A stretch of DNA of 43,349 nucleotides, from assembly GCA_011389515.1 (NCBI GenBank), contig JAABUA010000024.1, forward strand, positions 1 through 43,349, read 5' to 3'. Numbering within the stretch: position 1 is the stretch's first letter; every line of letters begins with the position of its first letter. Below the pieces are notes generated by a model. That model saw only the letters and a program-made list of their open reading frames with translations. It was not told the DNA's origin and did no database searches. The translations under genes were made by a program, and so were the position numbers. This stretch comes from Desulfobacteraceae bacterium. GTDB lineage: Bacteria > Desulfobacterota > Desulfobacteria > Desulfobacterales > Desulfosalsimonadaceae. Below, piece after piece: positions 1 through 8,624 of the stretch.

Positions 1-58
1 TGACCACCGGGAAGCCCTTGTTCCTGTAAAATACTTCAATAGTGCCCGAATGAAATAA
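1..58 (+). other. window-edge remnant, possible 3' end of an upstream gene
   Basis: The first bases probably carry the tail of a gene that lies outside the window. Two frames stay open to a stop: one ends TTGKPLFL at base 29 with every third codon position G or C, as in the genes here, and the other ends at base 58. A fatty-acid oxidation gene is the usual neighbour of a thiolase, but too few codons remain to choose a frame or a family. Confidence 0.25.
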
Positions 59-85
59 CCTGTATTGTTTAGGAGGATATAAAAG

Positions 86-1291
86 ATGAAAGAAGCCTAT
101 ATCGTCACATCGCTCCGCACCCCCGGATGTCGCAGGGGAAAAGGGGCATTCGCCCAGACGAGACCGGAAGACCTGTTGAATACGGTTTTGAAAGCCGTTA
201 TGGAAAAGACCCCGCAAATCGAGAAAAAGGATGTGGAAGACCTGATGATCGGGTGTTCGTTTCCCGAAGCGCAGCAGGGGCTTAACATCGGCCGGATTCT
301 CGCCCAGATGGCCGGCTTTCCGGATGAAACATGCGGTGCTACCGTAAACCGCTTCTGCTCCTCGGGGCTGGAAGCCATTGCGCTCCAGGCCATGCGGATC
401 AAAAGCGGCTGGTGCGATGTCGCCATCGGAGGCGGTATTGAGTCCATGTCCATCGTTCCCATGGGCGGCAACATGCCGCGCCCGCATCCGAAGATGGCCA
501 GGGAAAATCCGGATGTATACATGTCCATGGGCGTTACCGCGGAAAACGTGGCCAACCGGTACAATGTCAACCGTGAAATGCAGGACGAATTTGCCTACCA
601 TTCGCACATGAAAGCGGCGAATGCAAAAGCAAAGGGGCTTTACAAGGAAATCGTCCCCACGCCGGCGCAGCGTTTTATTGAAAAGAACGGGGATATGGTC
701 GAAGAAACATTTACACAGGATTTTGACGACGGTATCCGCGAGACCACCACGATGGAGGGCCTAGCCAAGCTTCGCCCGGTTTTTGCGGCAACCGGATCGG
801 TAACTGCGGGCAACTCGTCCCAGACCACCGACGGCGCGGCAGCCACCCTGATCATGAGTGAAGAAGCGGTAAAGAAGTATAACGTCACACCCATCGCAAA
901 AGTGGTCGCCTACACCGTTGCCGGCTGTAAGGCGGATGAAATGGGTGTCGGGCCTGCATACGCGGTTCCCAAGGTGCTCAAAATGGCGGGGCTCAAGGTG
1001 GAGGATATCGGTCTGTTTGAACTTAACGAGGCATTTGCCTCCCAGGCCATTTACTCCATGCAGCAGTTGGGACTCTATGATGACAAGAGCCTGTGGGGAT
1101 CCGATTCCGACAAGCGGATCGTCAATGTCAACGGCGGCGCCATCGCCCTTGGCCACCCGCTGGGCTGTACGGGTGCGAAACTCTGTGCGCAGCTTATGAA
1201 CGAAATGAAGGAGCGCGGCGTGAAATACGGCGTCGAGTCCATGTGCATCGGCGGCGGCATGGGTGCCGCAGCCGTGTTCGAGCTCGTGTAA
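86..1291 (+). CDS. acetyl-CoA C-acyltransferase (thiolase, FadA-like)
   Basis: Thiolase of 401 residues that cleaves 3-ketoacyl-CoA with CoA to acetyl-CoA and a shortened acyl-CoA (or runs the reverse condensation); cytosolic. The three active-site blocks are intact: the nucleophile Cys91 in NRFCSSGLEA, His357 in ALGHPLGCTGAK and the proton-transferring Cys387 in CIGGGMGAA. Length is typical of the family. The start is set by an AGGAGG sequence 8-13 bases upstream of the ATG. The sequence resembles degradative FadA-type thiolases (RTPGCRRGKGAF near the N-terminus), so beta-oxidation is likelier than acetoacetyl-CoA synthesis, but substrate length cannot be read from sequence. It converges with serC and shares its terminator. 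Confidence 0.92.
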   Translation: MKEAYIVTSLRTPGCRRGKGAFAQTRPEDLLNTVLKAVMEKTPQIEKKDVEDLMIGCSFPEAQQGLNIGRILAQMAGFPDETCGATVNRFCSSGLEAIALQAMRIKSGWCDVAIGGGIESMSIVPMGGNMPRPHPKMARENPDVYMSMGVTAENVANRYNVNREMQDEFAYHSHMKAANAKAKGLYKEIVPTPAQRFIEKNGDMVEETFTQDFDDGIRETTTMEGLAKLRPVFAATGSVTAGNSSQTTDGAAATLIMSEEAVKKYNVTPIAKVVAYTVAGCKADEMGVGPAYAVPKVLKMAGLKVEDIGLFELNEAFASQAIYSMQQLGLYDDKSLWGSDSDKRIVNVNGGAIALGHPLGCTGAKLCAQLMNEMKERGVKYGVESMCIGGGMGAAAVFELV

Positions 1292-1312
1292 AACGATTGA
1301 TCGCTTTATAAA

Positions 1313-1349
1313 ACAAAAAAGCTGCCGGAATATCCGGCAGCTTTTTTTT
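1313..1349. terminator. bidirectional intrinsic terminator between the thiolase gene and serC
   Basis: A perfect 9-bp stem, GCTGCCGGA (1321-1329) and TCCGGCAGC (1333-1341), is flanked by an A run on the left and eight T on the right. It can therefore stop transcription in both directions between these two convergent genes. Confidence 0.9.
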
Positions 1350-1370
1350 GTCGCGAGTTTCTTTCTGCTT

Positions 1371-2459
1371 CTATCCGTTGTTCTTTTCAAACGTTTTCAT
1401 GAAATCAACCAATTTTTCAACGTTTTCATAGGTGGCGGCATTGTAAATCGAGGCCCGGCATCCTCCCACCGAACGATGCCCTTTCAGCCCGCCGAGGCCG
1501 TTTTGGGTGGCTTCGGCCACAAATTTCTTTTCCAGGTCTTCGGACGGCAGTCGGAATGTGACGTTCATGAGCGAGCGGCTGTCCATGTCCGCGGTCGGCT
1601 TGTAAAAGCTCGTTTCATCCATGAAGCCGTAAAGAAGATCCCCTTTTTTACGGTTGCGCTTTTCCATTTCGCCCAGTCCTCCGACGGTTTCCTCGAGCCA
1701 CTTGAGCACCAGCTGTATGGTGTAGATGGCAAAACACGGGGGGGTGTTATACATGGAGTTTTTGGAAATATGCGTCCTGTAATCGAGCATGGTCGGCAGG
1801 CCGTCCGGGATGAGCTTCAGCATATCGTCGCGTATAACGACCATGCATACGCCTGCGGGGCCGATATTTTTCTGGGCGCCGGCATATATCATGCCGAATT
1901 TGCTCATGTCGATGGGCCGGCTCATGAAATCCGACGACATGTCCGCCACCAGGGGTACGCCGCCGGTATCCGGAAACTGGGCCCACTGGGTTCCCTTGAT
2001 GGTATTGTTGGATGTGATGTGTGCGTACGTCGCATCCTTGGTAAAGGAGATGTTTTTGGGAATGTAGGCGAAATTCCGGTCTTCGGAAGAGGCCACCACC
2101 TTGTGCGTCTTGTTTAGAATTTTTGCTTCTTTTATGGCTTTGGTCGACCAAGTGCCGGTATTGACGTAATCCGCAGAGCGACCTTCTGCAAGAAAGTTCA
2201 TGGGCGCCATGGCGAACTGCAGGCTGGCGCCTCCCTGGAGAAACAGCACGTGATATTCATCGCCGACTTGTAAAAGCCGCCTGGTGCGGGCGACCGCATC
2301 ATTGATGACATGATCGAAAAGGTCGGATCTGTGGCTGATTTCCACGATGGACATGCAGCAGCCCTGAAAATCCAGAAACGATGACTGGATTTCTTTCAGC
2401 ACGGGTTCCGGAAGGGCCGCCGGACCGGCATTGAAGTTGCAAATTCGATTTGCAGACAT
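1371..2459 (-). CDS. serC: phosphoserine aminotransferase
   Basis: PLP-dependent class V aminotransferase converting 3-phosphohydroxypyruvate and glutamate to phosphoserine in serine biosynthesis (it also acts in pyridoxine synthesis in some bacteria). The PLP-binding lysine is Lys197 in YAGAQKNIGPAG, and the N-terminal NFNAGPAALP block is typical. The open frame extends further upstream, but the start at 2459 gives 362 residues, the same length as the E. coli enzyme, and has AGGAGG at proper spacing. The extra 68 residues of the longer frame are not SerC-like and cover the promoter. It is transcribed away from hisD. Confidence 0.95.
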   Translation of the reverse strand: MSANRICNFNAGPAALPEPVLKEIQSSFLDFQGCCMSIVEISHRSDLFDHVINDAVARTRRLLQVGDEYHVLFLQGGASLQFAMAPMNFLAEGRSADYVNTGTWSTKAIKEAKILNKTHKVVASSEDRNFAYIPKNISFTKDATYAHITSNNTIKGTQWAQFPDTGGVPLVADMSSDFMSRPIDMSKFGMIYAGAQKNIGPAGVCMVVIRDDMLKLIPDGLPTMLDYRTHISKNSMYNTPPCFAIYTIQLVLKWLEETVGGLGEMEKRNRKKGDLLYGFMDETSFYKPTADMDSRSLMNVTFRLPSEDLEKKFVAEATQNGLGGLKGHRSVGGCRASIYNAATYENVEKLVDFMKTFEKNNG

Positions 2460-2529
2460 ACGTGTATTCCTCCTGTTTTTTGGGGATTGTTTATGGTATT
2501 TATATATCTGATGTAAAAAGAAATTAAAT

Positions 2530-2558
2530 AATCTATCAGTAAATATAAAAAAAGTCAA
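2530..2558 (-). promoter_or_regulatory. predicted sigma-70 promoter of serC
   Basis: On the minus strand TTGACT (2558-2553) and TAGATT (2535-2530) are separated by 17 bases, about 70 bases upstream of the serC start codon. The surrounding DNA is A/T-rich. No operator is recognised. Confidence 0.55.
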
Positions 2559-2692
2559 CCGGAAATGAGAATATGCCCACATCGGCATTGACAATACGGC
2601 CGGTTTTACATAAAGAACAAGTTGCAGTAATTGTTTTGCACTCAGATTGTCAATAAGTGGCAATTGTAACGGAAACAGGCAGGAGAAGGGAC

Positions 2693-4003
2693 ATGAGAAT
2701 CATCAATTACCCCTCGGCCGATGCGGAAGCCCGGATATCGGCCATCATCAACCGGGGGGTGGAATATAAAAAAGAGGATATTGCTTCGGTAAACAATATC
2801 CTGGCTGCCGTAAAAACCCGTGGCGATGAAGCGTTGATCGAATATACCAACCGGTTTGACGCACCGGAAATGAAAATTGCGGACATGCTGGTAACGCGCG
2901 AGGAGATCGCTGCGGCCAAAAAAAAGGTCGATGATGCATTTGTCTCGGCAATTGCCCGGGCGGCCCGGCAGATCGAATCGTTTCACAGGCGTCAGCTCGA
3001 GAACTCATGGTTTGATACCCCGCGGCAGGGCGTAATCCTCGGGCAGATGGTAAACCCGGTTTCCGCTGCGGGTGTTTATGTCCCCGGCGCCAGGGGCGGG
3101 ACGACTCCCCTTGTCTCCTCCGTGCTTATGGGGGGGATACCTGCAAAAATAGCCGGTGTCAAAAGCGTTGTCATGGTAACGCCGCCCACTGCGGACGGCG
3201 GCGTGAACCCGCATCTTCTGGTCGCGGCGGATTTGATCGGGGTTGACCGGGTGTATAAAGTGGGCAGTGCCTGGGCGATCGCTGCGCTAACGTACGGGAC
3301 AGAAACCATCGCCCCCGTGGATGTGATCGTCGGTCCGGGAAATATTTATGTTACCCTGGCAAAAAAGCTGGTTGCCGGAACGGTGGGCATTGACGGGGTG
3401 GCAGGCCCCAGTGAAATCCTGGTGATCGCCGACGGCCATGCCGATCCGGAGTACATTGCAGCGGATCTTCTTTCTCAGGCGGAGCATGACCCCCTGGCAT
3501 CGGCCGTGCTGGTTACCCCATCCGTTGACGTTGCCCGCGCTTCCGCGGCTGCATTGCGCTCGCAGCTTGCCCTGCTGCCGCGAAGAGATATCGCTGCGGC
3601 TTCTTTGGAACAATTCGGCGCTATCCTGGTGGTGCCCGACCTGGCATCGGCCATGGAAATCGCCAACAGGATCGCCCCTGAACATCTTGAACTTCAGGTT
3701 CAGGAGCCTTTTGACTGGATCGGCGCAGTCAAAAATGCCGGCGCCGTTTTTGTGGGGGCGTATACGCCGGAACCTGTGGGAGACTATATTGCCGGTCCCA
3801 ATCATGTGCTGCCGACCGGAGGAACGGCGAGATTTTCATCCGCCCTTTCCGTTGATTGCTTTATGAAACGCACCAGTCTGGTCTATTATTCGCCGGAGGC
3901 GTTTTATGCCGAAGCCGATGATGCCGTGCGCATTGCCGAAACAGAAGGGCTTGGTGCACATGCTGAATCCATGAGGGTGCGGATGAAAAAGCAGGGGGGG
4001 TAA
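2693..4003 (+). CDS. hisD: histidinol dehydrogenase
   Basis: Last enzyme of histidine biosynthesis: two NAD-dependent oxidations take L-histidinol to L-histidine; a Zn enzyme of the cytosol. With the start at 2693 it has 436 residues, close to the usual ~430. Catalytic Glu330-His331 lie in RIAPEHLEL, the Zn-binding Gln262 and His265 in LSQAEHDP, and the GPNHVLPTGGTARFSS block is present near the C-terminus. An in-frame GTG 36 bases upstream would lengthen it, but AGGAGAAGG sits just before the 2693 ATG. No other his genes are in the window, so the pathway is scattered here. A DUF134 gene follows after 76 bases. Confidence 0.95.
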   Translation: MRIINYPSADAEARISAIINRGVEYKKEDIASVNNILAAVKTRGDEALIEYTNRFDAPEMKIADMLVTREEIAAAKKKVDDAFVSAIARAARQIESFHRRQLENSWFDTPRQGVILGQMVNPVSAAGVYVPGARGGTTPLVSSVLMGGIPAKIAGVKSVVMVTPPTADGGVNPHLLVAADLIGVDRVYKVGSAWAIAALTYGTETIAPVDVIVGPGNIYVTLAKKLVAGTVGIDGVAGPSEILVIADGHADPEYIAADLLSQAEHDPLASAVLVTPSVDVARASAAALRSQLALLPRRDIAAASLEQFGAILVVPDLASAMEIANRIAPEHLELQVQEPFDWIGAVKNAGAVFVGAYTPEPVGDYIAGPNHVLPTGGTARFSSALSVDCFMKRTSLVYYSPEAFYAEADDAVRIAETEGLGAHAESMRVRMKKQGG

Positions 4004-4079
4004 TTTATTGTCTTGACACTTGAATCCGTTGGGGCTAATTGATTAACTTTTGAGTATTTGCTCAAAAAAAGGTGAGTGT

Positions 4080-4520
4080 ATGGGAAGACCACATAAAAAA
4101 CGATTTGTATCACACAGTCCGGGCGTCAGTTATTTCAAGCCAAGGGGCATCCCTATGGTCAAGCTTACGGAGATCCGGCTTGCCATAGATGAATGCGAGG
4201 CCCTGCGCCTGGCTGATTACGAAGGATATTCCCACGAAGAAGCGGGCGAGGAAATGGGCGTATCGCGCGCCACGTTCGGACGTATTATTGAAAAAGCCAG
4301 AAAAACAGTTGCCGACGCATTGATTAATGGAAAAGCGATCCGCATCGAAGGGGGCAATTACCAGTTTGTGGATGGCGAGAGGCGCTTTGCGTGCGGGTGC
4401 TGCAAGCATGACTGGGTGATGGAATGCGGAACACCCAGACCCGATGTCTGCCCCGAATGCGGGGAAAAAGATCTTGAAAGAGTGATTCCCGAAATTATTG
4501 ATCCGGACCAGATCGGGTAA
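4080..4520 (+). CDS. DUF134 (UPF0251) family DNA-binding protein with C-terminal zinc ribbon
   Basis: Protein of 146 residues. Residues 1-85 match the DUF134/UPF0251 family: the opening GRPHKKRFV, then FKPRGIPM, then a helix-turn-helix region (EEAGEEMGVSRATFGRIIEKAR). Residues 100-130 add a Cys-rich module (Cys105, 107, 108, 116, 124, 127; last pair CPEC) that looks like a zinc or Fe-S ribbon. The ATG at 4080 is preferred over an in-frame upstream start because AAGGTGAG precedes it. The role is unproven; family members are often next to Mrp/NBP35 or NifX/NifB-like metal-cluster genes, and here an Mrp gene follows by 82 bases. A TTGACA at about 4013 could begin its promoter, without a good -10. 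Confidence 0.85.
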   Translation: MGRPHKKRFVSHSPGVSYFKPRGIPMVKLTEIRLAIDECEALRLADYEGYSHEEAGEEMGVSRATFGRIIEKARKTVADALINGKAIRIEGGNYQFVDGERRFACGCCKHDWVMECGTPRPDVCPECGEKDLERVIPEIIDPDQIG

Positions 4521-4602
4521 ACGAGCGGCCGCGGTGAATCAGCGCCGCCTTTGCAATCATATAACGAATGAATAACATATATTTCAGGCAAGGAGAGCAG
4601 AA

Positions 4603-5442
4603 ATGGGTGAATGTCAGCAGCACGGATGCGACGGCGGGGGATCGCAGAATGCAGGCCATGATAATGATGAAAATGTGAAAAAAGCACTGGCCAGGATCCG
4701 GCACAAGTACCTGGTGATGAGCGGCAAGGGGGGCGTCGGCAAGACGAGCGTGGCGGTCAACCTGGCCATGGCCCTTGCGGAAAAAGGATTCAAGGTCGGC
4801 ATCATGGATGTGGATGTACACGGCCCGGATGTGCCCCGAATGCTCGGCCTGTCAGGTGTAAAAGCCGGCAGTGCAGGAGACAAGCTTGAGCCCCTGCATT
4901 ACTCGGACAACCTGTCCGCCATTTCAATCGAGGGGATTCTCCCGGACAACGATACGGCGGTAATATGGCGGGGACCGCTGAAACATGCGGCCATAACGCA
5001 GTTTATCAGCGAGGTTAACTGGGGGAACCTGGATTACCTGATTATCGACTCTCCGCCCGGTACCGGGGATGAGCCCATGAGTGTGGCCCAGACCGTAATC
5101 GACGCAAAAGCCATCGTGGTGACCACTCCCCAGGAAGTGGCATTGTCGGATGTTCGCAAATCCATCAATTTCTGCAAAAAGCTCAATCTGGAAATTTTCG
5201 GCATCATTGAGAACATGAGCGGATATGCATGCCCCCACTGTGGGGAAGCCGTTGATATTTTCGGCAGCGGCGGCGGCGAAAAAACAGCCAAACAGTTCGG
5301 TTTGCGGTTTCTGGGACGCATTCCTTTCGACCCCAACATGGTCAAGGCCGCGGATATCGGGGATGCCTTCCAGTTACGCTACAAGGATTCCCCGGTAACA
5401 AAAGCGCTTCACGATATTGCCGATATCATGGCGGGGGCATAA
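4603..5442 (+). CDS. Mrp/NBP35 family iron-sulfur cluster carrier ATPase
   Basis: P-loop ATPase of 279 residues from the Mrp/ApbC/NBP35 group, which assembles or carries [4Fe-4S] clusters for apoproteins. The deviant Walker A GKGGVGKT is at residues 41-48, the switch region is LIIDSPPGTGDEP near residue 147, and the cluster-bridging CPHC pair is Cys210/Cys213. Two further N-terminal cysteines (Cys4, Cys9) resemble the extra N-terminal cysteine motif of NBP35-like proteins. The N-terminal MIP18-like domain of E. coli Mrp is absent. AAGGAG lies before the start. Pairing with the DUF134 gene suggests a joint role in metal-cluster homeostasis, by inference. Confidence 0.92.
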   Translation: MGECQQHGCDGGGSQNAGHDNDENVKKALARIRHKYLVMSGKGGVGKTSVAVNLAMALAEKGFKVGIMDVDVHGPDVPRMLGLSGVKAGSAGDKLEPLHYSDNLSAISIEGILPDNDTAVIWRGPLKHAAITQFISEVNWGNLDYLIIDSPPGTGDEPMSVAQTVIDAKAIVVTTPQEVALSDVRKSINFCKKLNLEIFGIIENMSGYACPHCGEAVDIFGSGGGEKTAKQFGLRFLGRIPFDPNMVKAADIGDAFQLRYKDSPVTKALHDIADIMAGA

Positions 5443-5545
5443 CGGGATTGGGGCCCGTATACATTCCTGCAGACAGGTTGCCTCCGGTTGGCAGCCAGAG
5501 GGAAAGTACTGCGGGCAACCAGGGTCCGGGCCTGTCGGAGGGCGT

Positions 5546-6592
5546 ATGGTATATGGCAATGAAAAAGATATCATTGTTTTGGCAGGCGATATCGGCGGGA
5601 CCAAGACAGGCCTGGCGCTTTATTCCTCCCAGAAGGGGCTGCGCAGCCCACTGGCAAAGGAAAATTTTCCGAGCAAGGAATATACGGGTCTTGAAGATAT
5701 TGTCAAAAAATTTATGTCGCGCCATACCATGCAGATTGACCGGGCAGGTTTTGGCGTCGCCGGCCCGGTTGTCAATGGACAGGCAGAAATTACCAATCTG
5801 CCATGGGTGATGGATGAAACCATACTTGCGCAACGCCTCGACTTCAAATCCGTTTGCCTGTTAAACGATGTAACGGCTTTTGCAAATGCGGTCCCTTTCC
5901 TGGAAGAAAATGACCTGCACCTGATCAAAAAGGGGGATCCGGCGCCGGGGGGCGCAATGGCAGTCGTCGCGCCGGGGACAGGCCTTGGAGAGGCCTACCT
6001 GGTCTGGGACGGCTCGGTATATCGGGCTTTTCCTTCGGAGGGCGGCCATGCGGATTTTGCCCCGACAAATCCGATGGAAGCCGATCTGCTGGATTCCCTT
6101 ATCACCCGCTTCGATCATGTCAGCTACGAACGCGTCTGCTCCGGTATCGGTATGGCAAACATCCATGCCTATTTCCAAAAGGCCGGGCATGATGGCAATC
6201 CCTGTTGTTCCGCCGAACGGCTTTCCGCCGCTGAAGATCCCGTGCCGCATATTATCCGAAGCGCATTGGACAGTAAACAGCCATGCAGCCTTTGCCGGAA
6301 AACCCTTGCGGCCTTTGTCTCCATTTTGGGTGCCGAAGCCGGGAATATGGCACTCAAGACAATGGCTACAGGCGGTGTTTATCTGGGTGGCGGCATACCG
6401 CCACGCATTTTGCCGGCTTTGGAAAACGGCGTTTTTGTGACTTCTTTTATACGTAAGGGAAGGATGTCGGCGCTGATGAAAAAAATACCGGTTTATGTAA
6501 TTGTACATCCGGACGCGGCGCTGCTGGGAGCAGCGCACCACGCCATGACAACGAAAGCTTTCCGCAATGCCGCAGAGGAGAAGGGAAAATGA
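5546..6592 (+). CDS. glk: glucokinase, proteobacterial (Glk) type
   Basis: ATP-dependent glucokinase phosphorylating glucose to glucose-6-phosphate. With the start at 5546 it has 348 residues (E. coli Glk has 321). Phosphate-binding GDIGGTKT is at 14-21, the catalytic aspartate is probably Asp108 in CLLNDVTAFAN, APGTGLGEA lies near 142-150 and SEGGHADF at 164-171. GGAGG sits very close upstream of this ATG. The frame stays open 43 codons further up, but that extension is not Glk-like. The stop overlaps the next start (ATGA), so the DUF547 gene is probably translationally coupled. It fits with the PPi-type phosphofructokinase elsewhere in the window for sugar or glycogen metabolism. Confidence 0.85.
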   Translation: MVYGNEKDIIVLAGDIGGTKTGLALYSSQKGLRSPLAKENFPSKEYTGLEDIVKKFMSRHTMQIDRAGFGVAGPVVNGQAEITNLPWVMDETILAQRLDFKSVCLLNDVTAFANAVPFLEENDLHLIKKGDPAPGGAMAVVAPGTGLGEAYLVWDGSVYRAFPSEGGHADFAPTNPMEADLLDSLITRFDHVSYERVCSGIGMANIHAYFQKAGHDGNPCCSAERLSAAEDPVPHIIRSALDSKQPCSLCRKTLAAFVSILGAEAGNMALKTMATGGVYLGGGIPPRILPALENGVFVTSFIRKGRMSALMKKIPVYVIVHPDAALLGAAHHAMTTKAFRNAAEEKGK

Positions 6593-7500
6593 GGGAATAT
6601 TGCAGATACCGGGGAAAGCAGACTGCAAGCGTGGTCATACATATTTTTTTTCTTTATATCGGGTTGGCAGGGTTGTTTTTTGCGTTTGCCGTCAACGTCT
6701 GGGGTGCGAATGCATCCGGCGGCCCTGTGGCGGCTGCCTTTCAGCCGTTTGAAACATTGCTGGATCGGTATTTGACTGAAAAAACGCTTGAAAATGACGG
6801 GCTGGTGTCTGCATTTGATTACCGTGCGGCGCTCGATGACCCGGACACGCAGCGGATTTTGGACATGCAGTCTCAATATCTTGCCGGCTTTGATATTTCT
6901 GCTCTCGACAACCGGGAAAAAGCGATCGCCTTCTGGAACAACGCCTATAACTTTTTTATGATCTATCAGATTCTGACTGAACGGGACGGCGGCAGGATAG
7001 TAGACTCAGTGTGGGATTACGGCGGCCGGTACAGCCCGTTTCACAGCAACGTCTTTGAGCGGAAACGGTTTACGATTGGTGACACAACGTACAGCCTGGA
7101 TGATATGGAAAAAGGTATGCTGCTGGGGGATAAATTTCAGGCCAAAGGCTGGAAGGATGCACGGGTTCACTTTACCGTCAACTGCGCTGCTGTGGGCTGT
7201 CCGCCACTGCGGGCCGATATCTATACCGAAGACAACATCGATGCCTTGATGACCGAAAACACGCGCCGGGCATTCAATACCCCGCGTCATCTGCGCATGG
7301 AAGGCAATACCCTTTATGTGACAGAGCTGTTTAAATGGTACGAAGCGGATTTCGTGGCAGAGCAAGTGTCGATAAAAGACTTTATCCGCGCTTATGCCGA
7401 CGATGCAGTGATAGATCGGGTAAATACAGCCACACGGATTCGTTATTTTGATTATGACTGGTCGCTCAACCGTCCGGAGAACTTCCCGGAATTTCAGTAA
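6589..7500 (+). CDS. exported DUF547 domain protein
   Basis: Protein of 303 residues with a hydrophobic N-terminal stretch at about 15-40 that ends near VNVWGANA, consistent with a signal peptide or membrane anchor; the rest is soluble. DUF547 hallmarks are present: AFWNNAYNFFMIYQIL in the middle, and VHFTVNCAAVGCPPL further on with two conserved cysteines. Family function is unknown. The ATG overlaps the glucokinase stop by four bases, an unusual partner for an exported protein, and the two are probably cotranscribed. It converges with the aldo/keto reductase gene. Confidence 0.85.
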   Translation: MREYCRYRGKQTASVVIHIFFLYIGLAGLFFAFAVNVWGANASGGPVAAAFQPFETLLDRYLTEKTLENDGLVSAFDYRAALDDPDTQRILDMQSQYLAGFDISALDNREKAIAFWNNAYNFFMIYQILTERDGGRIVDSVWDYGGRYSPFHSNVFERKRFTIGDTTYSLDDMEKGMLLGDKFQAKGWKDARVHFTVNCAAVGCPPLRADIYTEDNIDALMTENTRRAFNTPRHLRMEGNTLYVTELFKWYEADFVAEQVSIKDFIRAYADDAVIDRVNTATRIRYFDYDWSLNRPENFPEFQ

Positions 7501-7591
7501 GATGATCTTGCTGCGAGAACCGGAAGCCTGCCCCGGCCTCACAGGAAGATCCCAAGTCCATGATATCCCCGTAAAGAGAGCTTTTCAGATG

Positions 7592-8449
7592 CTACATAAC
7601 CCCCCGGTAAAACGCCAACCGCCCGGCATCTTCCCTGAAGGGGGCAATAAGCTTTTGCATTTCTGCCTTGTCAAGCGGTTGTTCAATGCGCCCGGCTGCA
7701 GCAAGGGTTTCGACCTCGGATGTGTCTGAACAGCCAACGATGGCAACGGTTATCGGTTTACCCAAGGCATAACGAAGCAGCAATTGCGGGGTCAGCCCGA
7801 GATGCGGCGCAATATAATGCCCGCCCCCGAAAATTTTCATGCCGATGACGGCGATTCCCTTTTCCAGGGCTGTGGGGAGCGTTTTGGTCAGAAAACCGCC
7901 TATCACCTCCTCAACGGGATTGATCGGCATCATGACGGCGTCTACGGGAAAATCTCTGACCGCCTCGGCGAGAACGTCCGGATCATGGTGCCCGGTAACC
8001 CCGATAAACCGTATTTTACCTTCCTCTTTGGCCTCCATGAATGCTTCGAGTGCGCCCCCCGGACCGGAAATGACGGACAGTTCCTGAAAGGTCCGGACGT
8101 CATGGATCTGCCAGAGATCAAGATAATCGACTTGCAGCCGCTGCAGGGTTTCCTCGAGGTCTTTTCGGGCGCCGTTTTTGTCCCTGCTGGCCGATTTGCT
8201 GGTTTGAAACATGCGCCTTCTTGTTTCCGGATCCTGTTTCCATATCCCGCCGTAATAAAGCTCGCTGTCCGAATAAACGCGCGCGCTGTCATAATAGGTG
8301 ATTCCTTGGGCAACAGCGCTTTGGATTACCCGATGGGCGTCTTCTTGTTTTCCCGTGGTTCTGAGAACGCCTTCGCCGCCCAGTCCCACGCGGGTGACAA
8401 TTTGCCCGGTTTTTCCGAAATGGTTTGTCCGTATTTTGTTTTCTTTCAT
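7592..8449 (-). CDS. aldo/keto reductase
   Basis: NAD(P)H-dependent aldo/keto reductase of 285 residues with a TIM-barrel fold. The catalytic tetrad can be read: Asp54 and Tyr59 in YYDSARVYSDSE, Lys85 in FQTSK and His116 in LWQIHD. The C-terminal ferredoxin-like Cys cluster found in many anaerobic relatives is absent. The frame extends upstream to 8812, but the start at 8449 aligns with the family N-terminus and has AGAAGGGAAG about 12 bases before it. It lies 175 bases downstream of dnaE2 on the same strand, so read-through is possible. The substrate cannot be predicted. Confidence 0.85.
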   Translation of the reverse strand: MKENKIRTNHFGKTGQIVTRVGLGGEGVLRTTGKQEDAHRVIQSAVAQGITYYDSARVYSDSELYYGGIWKQDPETRRRMFQTSKSASRDKNGARKDLEETLQRLQVDYLDLWQIHDVRTFQELSVISGPGGALEAFMEAKEEGKIRFIGVTGHHDPDVLAEAVRDFPVDAVMMPINPVEEVIGGFLTKTLPTALEKGIAVIGMKIFGGGHYIAPHLGLTPQLLLRYALGKPITVAIVGCSDTSEVETLAAAGRIEQPLDKAEMQKLIAPFREDAGRLAFYRGVM

Positions 8450-8624
8450 AAAGCGTTGCTTCCCTTCTTGTTTCAGTAAGTGGGCCTTGATTCTGCAACA
8501 AGTGTTTTTTTCTTTAAGATATTCATAAAATGCATTGATATCAAGCAGCCGCCAACCACCCTCCATAAATTGAAAAAATATCGCCGGCGCACCATGTGGC
8601 AAAATAGGAATGGGGTGTGGGCGT

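Noticed and set aside
2460-2663. N-terminal extension of SerC
   Set aside because: The extra 68 residues are not SerC-like and cover the promoter; AGGAGG supports the start at 2459.
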